Source of the DNA: a bacterium
GTDB lineage: Bacteria > Bacteroidota > Bacteroidia > Cytophagales > Thermonemataceae
Reading direction: 5' to 3'
DNA length: 7,099 nt
NCBI GenBank assembly: GCA_025362415.1
Contig: JANYGM010000455.1
Coordinates: 1-7,099, forward strand
Made by a program: the position numbers and the translations under genes. Below, piece by piece: positions 1 to 5,220 of the stretch. How positions within the stretch are numbered: the stretch's first letter is position 1; the number at the start of each line of letters is the position of its first letter. Under the pieces are notes generated by a model that was not told the origin of the DNA, searched no databases, and saw only the letters and a list, made by a program, of their open reading frames with translations.

Positions 1-498
1 AGCAGAATTTGGGTATTTAAGGTTATTACTCAAAAATTTCAGATAGGCATCATCTCCACCAACAAAAGTAGCTTTTTTTGCTACATAATCTCTCACTTCA
101 TTATCTTCTGGAATAACATCTGGTTTTTTAAATGGAAGTACAACTGCTTTTCCACCTCTTTTTGTGGTATCAGAAGTAGTTAGCGGATTTGGATTTTTAT
201 CCTTGTCGTCTATTACCTTTGCACTATCTGGCTTTTCTGCATCTGATTTTTTGAAAATTGGGTCTTCTTTCACAAGTGGTGCAGGAAGTTCTTTGCGTGG
301 AATAACCTCAATATCATCAAGAGTAATAATTTCTCTCGTTGAGTCGTCTTTTTTTGGCTCTTCAATAATACCAATTTCATCATACGTTTTGTATTCAAAT
401 GCAAAAACAGTAAGGCTCAAAGCCACGAGCAAACCACCACTAAAAAACAAATTGCTTAGTCTGGCAGTATCTAATTTCGGATTTTTTTTGTGTTCCAT
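1..498 (-). CDS. TonB-like energy transducer, partial (C-terminal domain cut by left edge)
   Basis: Reading the minus strand from ATG at 498 gives 166 open codons to the window edge. The product starts MEHKKNPKLD and has one membrane anchor at about residues 17-35, followed by FAFEYKTYDEI. A charged, Lys/Asp/Pro-containing periplasmic linker covers about 45-135, and the beginning of a TonB C-terminal domain (FVGGDDAYLKFLSNNLKYPNSA) covers 145-166. It is a paralog of the complete gene at 661-1377: 33 of the first 42 residues match, and the segment before the edge aligns with GGDKEYTKFLSSNLKYPNSA there. TonB proteins carry proton-motive energy from ExbB/ExbD in the inner membrane to outer-membrane receptors. 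The linker is less proline-rich than its neighbour's and lacks the PPPP run, so the two may serve different receptors. There is no frameshift; only the edge truncates it. The family is clear, the receptor partner is unknown. Confidence 0.85.
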   Translation of the reverse strand, partial: MEHKKNPKLDTARLSNLFFSGGLLVALSLTVFAFEYKTYDEIGIIEEPKKDDSTREIITLDDIEVIPRKELPAPLVKEDPIFKKSDAEKPDSAKVIDDKDKNPNPLTTSDTTKRGGKAVVLPFKKPDVIPEDNEVRDYVAKKATFVGGDDAYLKFLSNNLKYPNSA

Positions 499-553
499 TT
501 TTTTAGAGATTTTGAGTGAGTTAATAATTCTTTTTATATTGATTAATTATCAC

Positions 554-571
554 CAAAAACTGTACCAAAAA
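554..571 (-). promoter_or_regulatory. Conserved upstream block of the left tonB-like gene
   Basis: On the minus strand this reads TTTTTGGTACAGTTTTTG. It lies 56 bp upstream of the start codon at 498 and matches 17 of 18 bases of a block upstream of the paralog (1448-1465). It contains TTTG-type elements like the Bacteroidota -33 box, but the -7 element is not clear, so it may be a promoter part or an operator. A second shared 10-mer (AGAATTATTA on the minus strand, 522-531 here and 1422-1431 at the paralog) lies between block and start in both genes. Confidence 0.4.
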
Positions 572-600
572 ACAGAAAAAGAACAAATAACAACAAAAAA

Positions 601-626
601 GGACCTTAATAATTAAATTAAGGTGC
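601..626 (-). terminator. Intrinsic terminator of the complete tonB-like gene
   Basis: An 8-bp perfect stem (603-610 pairing with 617-624, ACCTTAAT/ATTAAGGT) with a 6-nt loop lies 35 bp past the stop codon at 661. On the minus strand it is followed by CCTTTTTTGTTG, a usable U-tract. It separates the two tonB-like genes, so the left one probably has its own promoter. Confidence 0.7.
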
Positions 627-660
627 TTTTTATTTGGCAATATTCCAATTTAACAGAATA

Positions 661-1377
661 TTATTTTGCTATTTTAAATTTTACAGGAACTCTAATACGT
701 TGCTTGGTTGGGCGTTCGTTTTGTAGTGCTGGTGTCCAATTTGGGGACATTCTCACTACACGTATTGCCTCTGCATCAAGCGCAGGATCAACAGATTTAG
801 CAACTTTTACACAATCTTTGATGATGCTACCATCTTTATCCACAATAAAACGCACATAAACTGTTCCTTCTACGTTATTTCTCAAAGCAGAGTTTGGATA
901 TTTAAGGTTGCTACTCAAAAACTTTGTATATTCTTTATCTCCACCTGGAAAACCTGCTTTTTTCTGTACTACGTCCAAAATTTCATCTTTTGGCTCTTCT
1001 TTTTGAGGAGGTGGCTCAAATTTCACAGCTGGCGCACCTTCTTTTTTCTCCCCTGGAGGTGCTTGTTGTTCTGTCTTTTTCTCTGTGTCATCTTTTTGGG
1101 TAGTTGTATCTTTAGATTCTTCTTTTGCTACCTTAAATTCTGGCTCTGGAGGTGGTGGTGCAACAGGTGCGGCTACTTGTGTTGTAACAGGAATGTCCTC
1201 AAGTGTCATTACTTGCTCACTAATAACTTCTGCTTTTGCTTCTACTTTCTCTATTTCGTCATAAGTTTTGTATTCAAATGCAAAAATAGTAAGCCCCAAC
1301 GCTACCACAAGCCCACCTGTAAAAAACAGATTACTAAGCGTTGATGTTTCTAGGCTCGGATTTTTTTTAACTTCCAT
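661..1377 (-). CDS. TonB-family energy transducer (complete)
   Basis: The 238-residue product has a short cytoplasmic N-terminus, one membrane anchor at about 17-35 (FFTGGLVVALGLTIFAF) and a long Glu/Lys/Pro linker (about 41-135, with PPPPEPEF at 74-81 and EPPPQKEEPK near 121). A full TonB C-terminal domain occupies about 145-236. Typical landmarks are FPGGDKEY, LKYPNSA (159-165), VEGTVYVRFIVDKDGSI (169-185), LDAEAIRVV and SPNWTPA. Length and order match Bacteroidota energy transducers, which couple ExbB/ExbD to TonB-dependent receptors for siderophores, vitamins or glycans. The ATG at 1377 gives a correct anchor length and matches the paralog's start. The gene lies downstream of vanZ on the same strand with a 139-bp gap holding a heptad array and the conserved upstream block, so it probably has its own promoter. 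It ends in a hairpin terminator. The receptor partner cannot be inferred. Confidence 0.92.
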   Translation of the reverse strand: MEVKKNPSLETSTLSNLFFTGGLVVALGLTIFAFEYKTYDEIEKVEAKAEVISEQVMTLEDIPVTTQVAAPVAPPPPEPEFKVAKEESKDTTTQKDDTEKKTEQQAPPGEKKEGAPAVKFEPPPQKEEPKDEILDVVQKKAGFPGGDKEYTKFLSSNLKYPNSALRNNVEGTVYVRFIVDKDGSIIKDCVKVAKSVDPALDAEAIRVVRMSPNWTPALQNERPTKQRIRVPVKFKIAK

Positions 1378-1447
1378 ATATTTATTTTTTTAATTATGGT
1401 TGATTTTACTATTATCTTTACTAATAATTCTGTATTTTTATTTATAT

Positions 1448-1465
1448 CAAAAATTGTACCAAAAA
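1448..1465 (-). promoter_or_regulatory. Conserved upstream block of the complete tonB-like gene
   Basis: The minus strand reads TTTTTGGTACAATTTTTG, 71 bp upstream of the start at 1377, one mismatch from the block at 554-571. Such conservation in otherwise diverged intergenic DNA suggests a promoter element or binding site common to both paralogs. Which protein binds it is not known. Confidence 0.4.
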
Positions 1466-1486
1466 TTATTTTTATTTGTATTCATT

Positions 1487-1514
1487 CACAATTTACAATT
1501 AAAAATTCACAATT
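1487..1514 (-). repeat. Heptad repeat array (4 units) at the vanZ 3' end
   Basis: On the minus (coding) strand four 7-bp units follow the vanZ stop after 2 bp: AATTGTG, AATTTTT, AATTGTA, AATTGTG. The units have diverged, yet each creates a stop codon with its neighbour (TGA, TAA, TAA, TGA), and the flanking TAA and TGA complete coverage of all three frames. No hairpin terminator is seen for vanZ. Confidence 0.7.
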
Positions 1515-1516
1515 AC

Positions 1517-1894
1517 TTAAATTCTATAAATCACATAAAACAATCCAACTCCTAAACCGCAGCCCAATGTGTTGGCTATAAGGTCATTTATCTCAAAATT
1601 CCTTTCGGGAATATAAGATTGTAATATTTCTATCATTATTCCGTACAAAATACTTACCAAAAGTGCGTGGCGTACTGGTTTGAAATGAATGGTAGAATAG
1701 GTATTTTGTTTGGCAAACCCAATAGACATCAAACAAACAAGCACCGCAAAGACAAAAAAGTGCGCTACTTTGTCAAATTTGAGAAGTTCTGTCAAACTAA
1801 ATGTAATATCTGGCATTTGATTTCCTGGCAAAAGTGTCAAGAAAAGCACGAATGTTGCCCAAATAATTGTTGGTAAATTATATTTCCAAAACAT
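1517..1894 (-). CDS. VanZ-family membrane protein
   Basis: The product has 125 residues and four predicted membrane helices at about 6-23, 42-60, 75-91 and 104-123. VanZ-family landmarks are present: DKVAHFFVF (41-49), the conserved Asp-Lys-x-x-His at the start of helix 2; YGIMIEILQSYIPERNFEINDLIANTLG (84-111), with Glu89 and Gln92 in helix 3, and Asp104 and Asn108 before the Gly-rich end of helix 4. VanZ itself gives low-level teicoplanin resistance in enterococci, but most family members, including these short Bacteroidota versions, have no proven role, so resistance should not be inferred. It lies 103 bp downstream of gcvH on the same strand and upstream of tonB. This gcvH-vanZ-tonB order is, from memory, recurrent in Bacteroidota. 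The intervening stretch holds inverted heptad arrays rather than a clear promoter. Confidence 0.88.
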   Translation of the reverse strand: MFWKYNLPTIIWATFVLFLTLLPGNQMPDITFSLTELLKFDKVAHFFVFAVLVCLMSIGFAKQNTYSTIHFKPVRHALLVSILYGIMIEILQSYIPERNFEINDLIANTLGCGLGVGLFYVIYRI

Positions 1895-1899
1895 CTTTT

Positions 1900-1927
1900 T
1901 GATATATGATATGTGATGTGTGATGTA
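1900..1927. repeat. Heptad array, left arm of the gcvH-vanZ spacer
   Basis: Four plus-strand 7-bp units lie directly upstream of the vanZ start: TGATATA, TGATATG, TGATGTG, TGATGTA. Each carries TGA on the plus strand (antisense to vanZ and gcvH). It is partly complementary to the right-arm array at 1961-1995: TGATGTGTGAT occurs here on the plus strand and there on the minus strand, an 11-bp inverted repeat. Confidence 0.7.
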
Positions 1928-1992
1928 AAATACAGTAGTTTGTCGTAAATAGTGTATTTACCTCATACCTCATACCTCATATATCACACATC
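1921..1992. other. Imperfect hairpin formed by the inverted heptad arrays
   Basis: The two heptad arms flank a core in which AAATAC (1928-1933) can pair with GTATTT (1954-1959). Further imperfect pairing continues inward (ACAGTAGTTT against AAATAGTGT). The transcript between gcvH and vanZ could fold into a long imperfect hairpin, but there is no T-tract, so it is not a standard terminator. A role in mRNA processing or stability is only an inference. Confidence 0.4.
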
Positions 1993-1995
1993 ATA
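1961..1995 (-). repeat. Heptad array (5 units) at the gcvH 3' end
   Basis: Plus-strand units are CCTCATA three times, then TATCACA and CATCATA. On the minus (gcvH) strand each contains TGA, spaced exactly 7 bp. The gcvH stop TAA (1998-2000) lies exactly one period before the first of these TGA triplets, so the natural stop is in register with the array. Confidence 0.75.
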
Positions 1996-1997
1996 CA

Positions 1998-2375
1998 TTA
2001 GGAAACTTTTTGTGTATAAGCTGCACTATCCATTAGTTTTGCAAGTTCTTCTGGTTTGGTGATGGCTACTTTTACCATCCAAGCCTCACCATAAGCATCT
2101 TTATTAACGGTTTCAGGCGTTGTTACAAGTTTTTTATTGATTTCAATAATTTTGCCAGAAATAGGCATAAAAAGGTCGGAAACAGTTTTTACGGCTTCTA
2201 CCGTTCCAAAAATTTCTCCCAAATCCAAATCTGCATTAAGACAATCAATATCTACATAGACAATGTCGCCCAATTCTTTTTGTGCAAAATCAGTAATGCC
2301 AATATAGCAAACATCACCTTCAACTCGCACCCATTCGTGTTCTTCTGAATATTTTAGATTTTCAGGAAAATTCAT
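1998..2375 (-). CDS. gcvH: Glycine cleavage system H protein
   Basis: The 125-residue product is full length for the family. GcvH is the lipoylated shuttle that carries the aminomethyl group from glycine decarboxylase (P) to the T protein and is reoxidised by the L protein. The N-terminus (YSEEHEWVRVEGDVCYIGITDFAQKELGDIVYVD) and the lipoyl-lysine loop GTVEAVKTVSDLFMPISG are characteristic. The lysine that receives lipoate is Lys63 within ESVK-type context (here EAVK). The segment GKIIEINKKLVTTPETVNKDAYGEAWMVKV matches the C-terminal half of the lipoyl fold. No gcvT or gcvP is visible nearby, so the gene is separate from the other subunits, as in many Bacteroidota. The likely transcript runs on to vanZ. 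ATG at 2375 gives the standard N-terminus. Confidence 0.97.
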   Translation of the reverse strand: MNFPENLKYSEEHEWVRVEGDVCYIGITDFAQKELGDIVYVDIDCLNADLDLGEIFGTVEAVKTVSDLFMPISGKIIEINKKLVTTPETVNKDAYGEAWMVKVAITKPEELAKLMDSAAYTQKVS

Positions 2376-2434
2376 ATTCTATTGATAATTAAGTTGTTAT
2401 AAAATTAAGTTATTCATATTTGACTGATATGCAC

Positions 2435-2466
2435 GCAATATAATAGGATTTTTATAGAAAATCAAA
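2435..2466 (-). promoter_or_regulatory. Candidate gcvH promoter
   Basis: On the minus strand TTTG (2466-2463) is followed after 20 bp by TATATTGC (2442-2435), close to the Bacteroidota TTTG-N19-21-TAnnTTTG consensus, with one T missing from the -7 box. It would give a leader of about 50 nt before the start at 2375. In that leader AATTAAGTT is directly repeated (plus strand 2387-2395 and 2403-2411). Confidence 0.4.
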
Positions 2467-2506
2467 AAAAAAGCTAAATCATTAAATTATTACAATTTTT
2501 ATTCTG

Positions 2507-2514
2507 TATATTTG
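2507..2514 (+). promoter_or_regulatory. -7 promoter element of the fur-family gene
   Basis: TATATTTG fits the Bacteroidota -7 consensus TAnnTTTG and lies 29 bp before the start codon at 2543. No good TTTG -33 box is seen 19-21 bp upstream, so the promoter may be weak or activator-dependent. It overlaps the palindrome at 2511-2523. Confidence 0.55.
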
Positions 2515-2523
2515 TAGTACAAA
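2511..2523. promoter_or_regulatory. Perfect 6-1-6 palindrome, candidate Fur-family operator
   Basis: TTTGTA-G-TACAAA is a perfect inverted repeat with a 1-bp centre, the same geometry as x-1-x Fur/PerR/Zur boxes. It overlaps the TTTG of the -7 element and lies next to the expected transcription start of the fur-family gene, where binding would block RNA polymerase. Autoregulation is common in this family; the binding here is inferred. Confidence 0.5.
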
Positions 2524-2542
2524 ATTTTATCTACATCTCAAA

Positions 2543-2995
2543 ATGAAAACGGAAAAAGTAGCCCAAAACACTATTACTGCACTTCTTGCAACACACCAAC
2601 TGCGCCAAACAGATTGCCGTTTGGACATTTTGGAAGTATTTTTGCAGAAAAAATTTGCGCTTTCTCATTCTGATTTGGAAAAAATGTTTAAGGAGAGTTA
2701 TGATAGAGTTACAATGTACCGTACTCTTAAATCTTTTTTGGATAAAGGATTGATACACAAAGTTTTAGATGATGAAGGAACGCCAAAATATGCGCTTTGT
2801 AGCACTACACAATGTACCACACACACACACGCACACGAACACGTACATTTTAAGTGTGAAACCTGCGGACAAACAAGTTGTTTAGACGAGATAAAAGTAC
2901 CTTCTTTGGTACTTCCAAAGGGTTTTCAACTCAAAGAAATGAATCTGTTATTGCAGGGAATTTGTGCAAGTTGTCAAATTAATTGTGAATTGTGA
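2543..2995 (+). CDS. Fur-family metal-responsive repressor
   Basis: The 150-residue protein has an N-terminal winged helix (about 15-85) with the recognition segment DRVTMYRTLKSFLDKGLIHKV (54-74). The C-terminal dimerisation domain carries metal ligands: a His-rich loop THTHAHEHVHF (93-103, five alternating His), C105-x-x-C108 and C141-x-x-C144, the usual structural zinc pair, plus Cys113. It is a DNA-binding repressor of the Fur/Zur/PerR group. The sensed metal cannot be settled from the sequence alone. Its own promoter carries a 6-1-6 palindrome. The last residues (NCEL) and the TGA stop are spelled by tandem AATTGTG units, so the tail after C144 has probably been rewritten by repeat insertion. 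A (CA)6 run at 2818-2830 encodes part of the His/Thr loop. The next gene starts 62 bp downstream without an intervening terminator, so cotranscription is possible. Confidence 0.9.
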   Translation: MKTEKVAQNTITALLATHQLRQTDCRLDILEVFLQKKFALSHSDLEKMFKESYDRVTMYRTLKSFLDKGLIHKVLDDEGTPKYALCSTTQCTTHTHAHEHVHFKCETCGQTSCLDEIKVPSLVLPKGFQLKEMNLLLQGICASCQINCEL

Positions 2996-3000
2996 ATTGT
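2981..3000 (+). repeat. Heptad repeat array across the fur stop codon
   Basis: Two full AATTGTG units (2981-2987, 2988-2994) and a six-base third unit (2995-3000). The first units encode Asn-Cys-Glu-Leu, and the TGA at 2993-2995 is the gene's stop. ATCTGTG then appears twice, 8 bp apart (3004-3010, 3012-3018), without stop codons. Confidence 0.7.
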
Positions 3001-3057
3001 ATTATCTGTGCATCTGTGGCAACTCAAAAAAAAATTTTAATCTAAAACATCACCAAA

Positions 3058-4173
3058 ATGGCTTTTATTGATACTTTTAAAGACAAAGTAAAAGAGAAAG
3101 TAAAAAATTTCTTCAAAATAAAACGCCGTAAAGATACTTTAAACAGATATGATACACGCACAAAATCCCAATTAAGTTGGCAAAGTTTTAAGGAAAATTT
3201 TAATATTACTTACCTAAAATTTCAATTACGCAATTATTTTGGCTACAATTTGCGTGAAGCAAATGGCGTTTTGGTGCTTTTATTGATTATTTTGGGATTT
3301 GTGGCAATGCCTTTTGTGTATGATACAGATATTTTCCATAAAAATATTGCTTTTAAAGACCGCAAAAATGATTTTTTGATGCTGGATAGTTTATCAGAAA
3401 TCATTGATAGTGAACTAGATAACATCAATAATCAAGAAAATAAAAAAGATAGTTTACTGACGAATCTTTTTGCTTTTAATCCTAATACACTTACGCAAGA
3501 AGAATGGGAAGGCTTGGGCATTTCTCAAAAACTAGCCAAACGTGTAAGCAATTATACCCTGAAAGGTGGCAGATTTCGCAAGAAAGAAGACCTAAAAAAA
3601 ATCTATGGTTTTGCTGAAAATGGTATTTATGAGCAATTAGAGCCTTATATTATCATAGAAAATACTTCAAAAGAATATAAAAAATATCCTAAAAAAGAAT
3701 ATGCCAAGAAAGATTACAAAAAATTCAATAAAGATAGTGCTTACAAGCCTTATGTGAAGAAAGAGTTTGTTATTCAACCTTTTGATTTAAATGTAGCAGA
3801 CACCACAGAACTAAATTCTCTCAAAGGAATTGGTACAAAAACATCTTTACGCATCATCAAATACAGAGAATCATTAGGCGGATTTTATGATTATGCACAA
3901 CTTTCAGAAGTGTTTGCATTGAGTGAAGAAGCTATTGCAGAAATAAAAAAATACGGAAAAATAGATGAAACTACTATCCGCAAAATCTCTATAAATAAAG
4001 CAAGCATAGAAGAGATGAAAATACACCCCTATATAAAATACAATCTTGCAAAAGTAATAGTGGCTTACCGCACCCAACACGGACTTTTTAAATCTGAAAA
4101 AGATTTGGCAAAAATCAAAATTTTAGATGAGCAAACGCTTAAGAAAATAATCAACTATATTTCTTATGAATAA
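3058..4173 (+). CDS. Membrane-anchored helix-hairpin-helix (ComEA/T2SK-like) protein
   Basis: This 371-residue protein has a basic N-terminal region (about 1-65), one membrane segment (about 70-88, VLVLLLIILGFVAMPFV) and a spacer. The first helix-hairpin-helix unit lies at about 141-198 (FNPNTLTQEEWEGLGIS...GGRFRKKEDLKKIYGF), followed by a Lys/Tyr-rich linker (about 203-235). Two more HHH units lie at 241-302 (FDLNVADTTELNSLKGIGTKTSLRIIKYRESLGGF) and 308-370 (ISINKASIEEMKIHPYIKYNLAKVIVAYRTQHGLF). The N-A-x-x-x-E-x-L and G-I-G signatures are those of ComEA-type DNA-binding repeats, also seen in T2SS minor pseudopilin K. A surface or periplasmic DNA-binding role, such as DNA uptake, is possible but not shown. 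The middle unit has the cleanest GIG hairpin; the third has HPYIKYN instead. No other competence gene is next to it. It lies 62 bp after the fur-family gene and ends at a hairpin shared with the convergent gene. Confidence 0.8.
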   Translation: MAFIDTFKDKVKEKVKNFFKIKRRKDTLNRYDTRTKSQLSWQSFKENFNITYLKFQLRNYFGYNLREANGVLVLLLIILGFVAMPFVYDTDIFHKNIAFKDRKNDFLMLDSLSEIIDSELDNINNQENKKDSLLTNLFAFNPNTLTQEEWEGLGISQKLAKRVSNYTLKGGRFRKKEDLKKIYGFAENGIYEQLEPYIIIENTSKEYKKYPKKEYAKKDYKKFNKDSAYKPYVKKEFVIQPFDLNVADTTELNSLKGIGTKTSLRIIKYRESLGGFYDYAQLSEVFALSEEAIAEIKKYGKIDETTIRKISINKASIEEMKIHPYIKYNLAKVIVAYRTQHGLFKSEKDLAKIKILDEQTLKKIINYISYE

Positions 4174-4186
4174 ATATTTAGTAAGC

Positions 4187-4219
4187 ATAGAAGACTTCGC
4201 TTAGAGCGAAGCCTTCTAT
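4187..4219. terminator. Hairpin between convergent genes, probable bidirectional terminator
   Basis: A 7-bp stem, one A/C mismatch and a second 7-bp stem (ATAGAAG-A-CTTCGCT / AGCGAAG-C-CTTCTAT) close a 3-nt loop (4202-4204). It starts 13 bp after the stop of the HHH gene and ends immediately at the stop of the minus-strand gene. Neither side has a strong T-run, so termination may be partial, and it could instead be a dispersed REP-like hairpin. Confidence 0.6.
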
Positions 4220-4543
4220 TTACAAATCACTTATTTTTAAGTTTGGTTTCGTTCTGTTTTTTATGCCACTCATTATCTGTTGATTTTCTTCTAGTTGGCT
4301 CTGAATACGTTCCAAAATCAGTTTTTCTGCTATCTGGACAACTTGGATAGCTTTTGCACTTTTAATAGTTTTTTTCTTGTTTCCGCCCAGAATCTGCTTC
4401 ACATACACGTATTGAAGAGAAAGCATTTCAGCAATAATTTTCTGGTCACCGCTTTTTAGGTTGTTACGCAACCAAATAATATAATCAGTTTGAATAATAT
4501 TAGAAAGAGTTGTTTCTTGTATAGTTGTTTTTTGGGTATTCAT
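4220..4543 (-). CDS. Small helix-turn-helix-like protein, function unknown
   Basis: The 107-residue product has no recognised family name. Residues 24-57 (WLRNNLKSGDQKIIAEMLSLQYVYVKQILGGNKK) resemble the helix-turn-helix of short Bacteroidota regulators: IIAEML, a turn, then YVYVKQILGG as the recognition helix. A long amphipathic helix follows (about 63-95), rich in Glu/Gln/Lys. No membrane segment or signal is visible. It is transcribed divergently from the XRE regulator at 4791, separated by 247 bp, and convergently with the HHH gene. The best promoter (4704-4734) would give an untranslated leader of about 150 nt. DNA binding is likely but unproven; regulation of its own divergent region would be the simplest guess. 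Confidence 0.6.
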   Translation of the reverse strand: MNTQKTTIQETTLSNIIQTDYIIWLRNNLKSGDQKIIAEMLSLQYVYVKQILGGNKKKTIKSAKAIQVVQIAEKLILERIQSQLEENQQIMSGIKNRTKPNLKISDL

Positions 4544-4703
4544 TTTTAGGTGAATTGCAGTAAGTGAAGGTCATAAAAAGAACTTTTTAATCAAAAATGG
4601 TATTTTATAAACTTTTTTGTTTTTTATTTGGATTACTTTTTCGTAAGTTGCATACTTATTTAATATAAAGTAGTCAAATGCTAATTCAACACTATTAGCA
4701 GTC

Positions 4704-4734
4704 CAAATATATTGGAAAAAAACGTAATATCAAA
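4704..4734 (-). promoter_or_regulatory. Minus-strand promoter of the small HTH gene
   Basis: On the minus strand TTTG (4734-4731), a 19-bp spacer and TATATTTG (4711-4704) match the Bacteroidota consensus exactly. The -7 element lies inside TCCAA-ATATA-TTGGA (4702-4716), a 5-5-5 inverted repeat that could be an operator. The predicted start near 4697 leaves a 150-nt leader to the ATG at 4543. Confidence 0.6.
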
Positions 4735-4790
4735 ATTATTTCTCACTTTTTTTAGATTTATAAAACCCACTTTAATTTTATTATATTATT

Positions 4791-5171
4791 ATGAACAATT
4801 ATTTTAGTACAAATCTCAAATATTTACGCAAAAAACAAAGGCTTACACAGCAACAACTTGCAGATATTGTGGGTAAAAAGAAAAGTATTGTAGGCAACTA
4901 CGAAAAAGGCAACGTAGAACCTAGTATGGAAACAATACAGAAAATAGCAGATTATTTTACAATAAATTGGATGAGTTTGCTTGGAACAGATTTTACATTA
5001 ACTTCTGCTAATGTCACTAAGACAGACGACAATCACGCTACTGTTTCTGTAACTACTATTGCCACTATCAATGAACTGGTAGGTTTACGCAAAGAAAATG
5101 CACAAAAAGACAAGAAAATTGAAAAGCTAGAAGCACAAATCCTAGCACTCAAACAAACTCAAACAAAATAA
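4791..5171 (+). CDS. XRE (Cro/cI) family regulator with leucine-zipper tail
   Basis: This is a 126-residue protein. Residues 5-65 form a classical HTH_3 domain: LKYLRKKQRLTQQQLADIVG (helices 1-2), KKKSIVGNYEKGNVEPS (recognition helix and the YExGxxxPS signature) and METIQKIADYFTINWMSLLG. After a Thr-rich linker (about 66-90), residues 93-122 form a coiled coil. The a/d positions are Leu96, Leu99, Asn103, Ile110, Leu113, Ile117 and Leu120, a zipper with a buried Asn that favours parallel dimers. It is a DNA-binding dimeric repressor or activator. Its targets are not stated by the sequence, but TTTATAAAA motifs lie upstream of its own gene (4757-4765) and, as a palindrome, upstream of the following barrel gene. 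It is probably monocistronic. No clear TAnnTTTG promoter is seen for it. Confidence 0.88.
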   Translation: MNNYFSTNLKYLRKKQRLTQQQLADIVGKKKSIVGNYEKGNVEPSMETIQKIADYFTINWMSLLGTDFTLTSANVTKTDDNHATVSVTTIATINELVGLRKENAQKDKKIEKLEAQILALKQTQTK

Positions 5172-5194
5172 AATTCCTATCATATAACAATAAA

Positions 5195-5216
5195 TTTATA
5201 AAATTAGTTTTATAAA
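5195..5216. promoter_or_regulatory. 22-bp AT-only palindrome upstream of the first barrel gene
   Basis: TTTATAAAA-TTAG-TTTTATAAA forms two 9-bp perfect arms around a 4-nt centre, ending 4 bp before the -33 box of the barrel-gene promoter. It lacks a following T-run on the plus strand, so it is a weak terminator for the XRE gene but is well placed as an operator. The 9-mer arm also occurs at 4603-4611 and 4757-4765. Confidence 0.4.
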
Positions 5217-5220
5217 AAAA

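Noticed and set aside
164..616. Open frame on the plus strand across the left tonB-like gene
   Set aside because: It is antisense to a gene with clear TonB features, is Ser-rich low-complexity, and runs through the non-coding spacer; it is a shadow frame.
1003..1344. Plus-strand open frame rich in Cys, Trp and Phe
   Set aside because: It is the reverse of the Pro/Glu/Lys linker of the complete tonB-like gene, so the odd composition is an antisense artefact.
1517..1894. Glycopeptide resistance gene vanZ
   Set aside because: Only the family matches; no vanHAX or regulators are present, and short VanZ-like proteins are widespread in Bacteroidota without a resistance role.
2387..2411. Direct repeat AATTAAGTT in the gcvH leader as an operator
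   Set aside because: Nine bases in very AT-rich DNA with 16-bp spacing can arise by chance; no conserved partner site was seen.
5195..5216. Intrinsic terminator of the XRE gene
   Set aside because: The stem is A/T only and is followed by A-rich rather than T-rich DNA on the plus strand; operator placement fits better.
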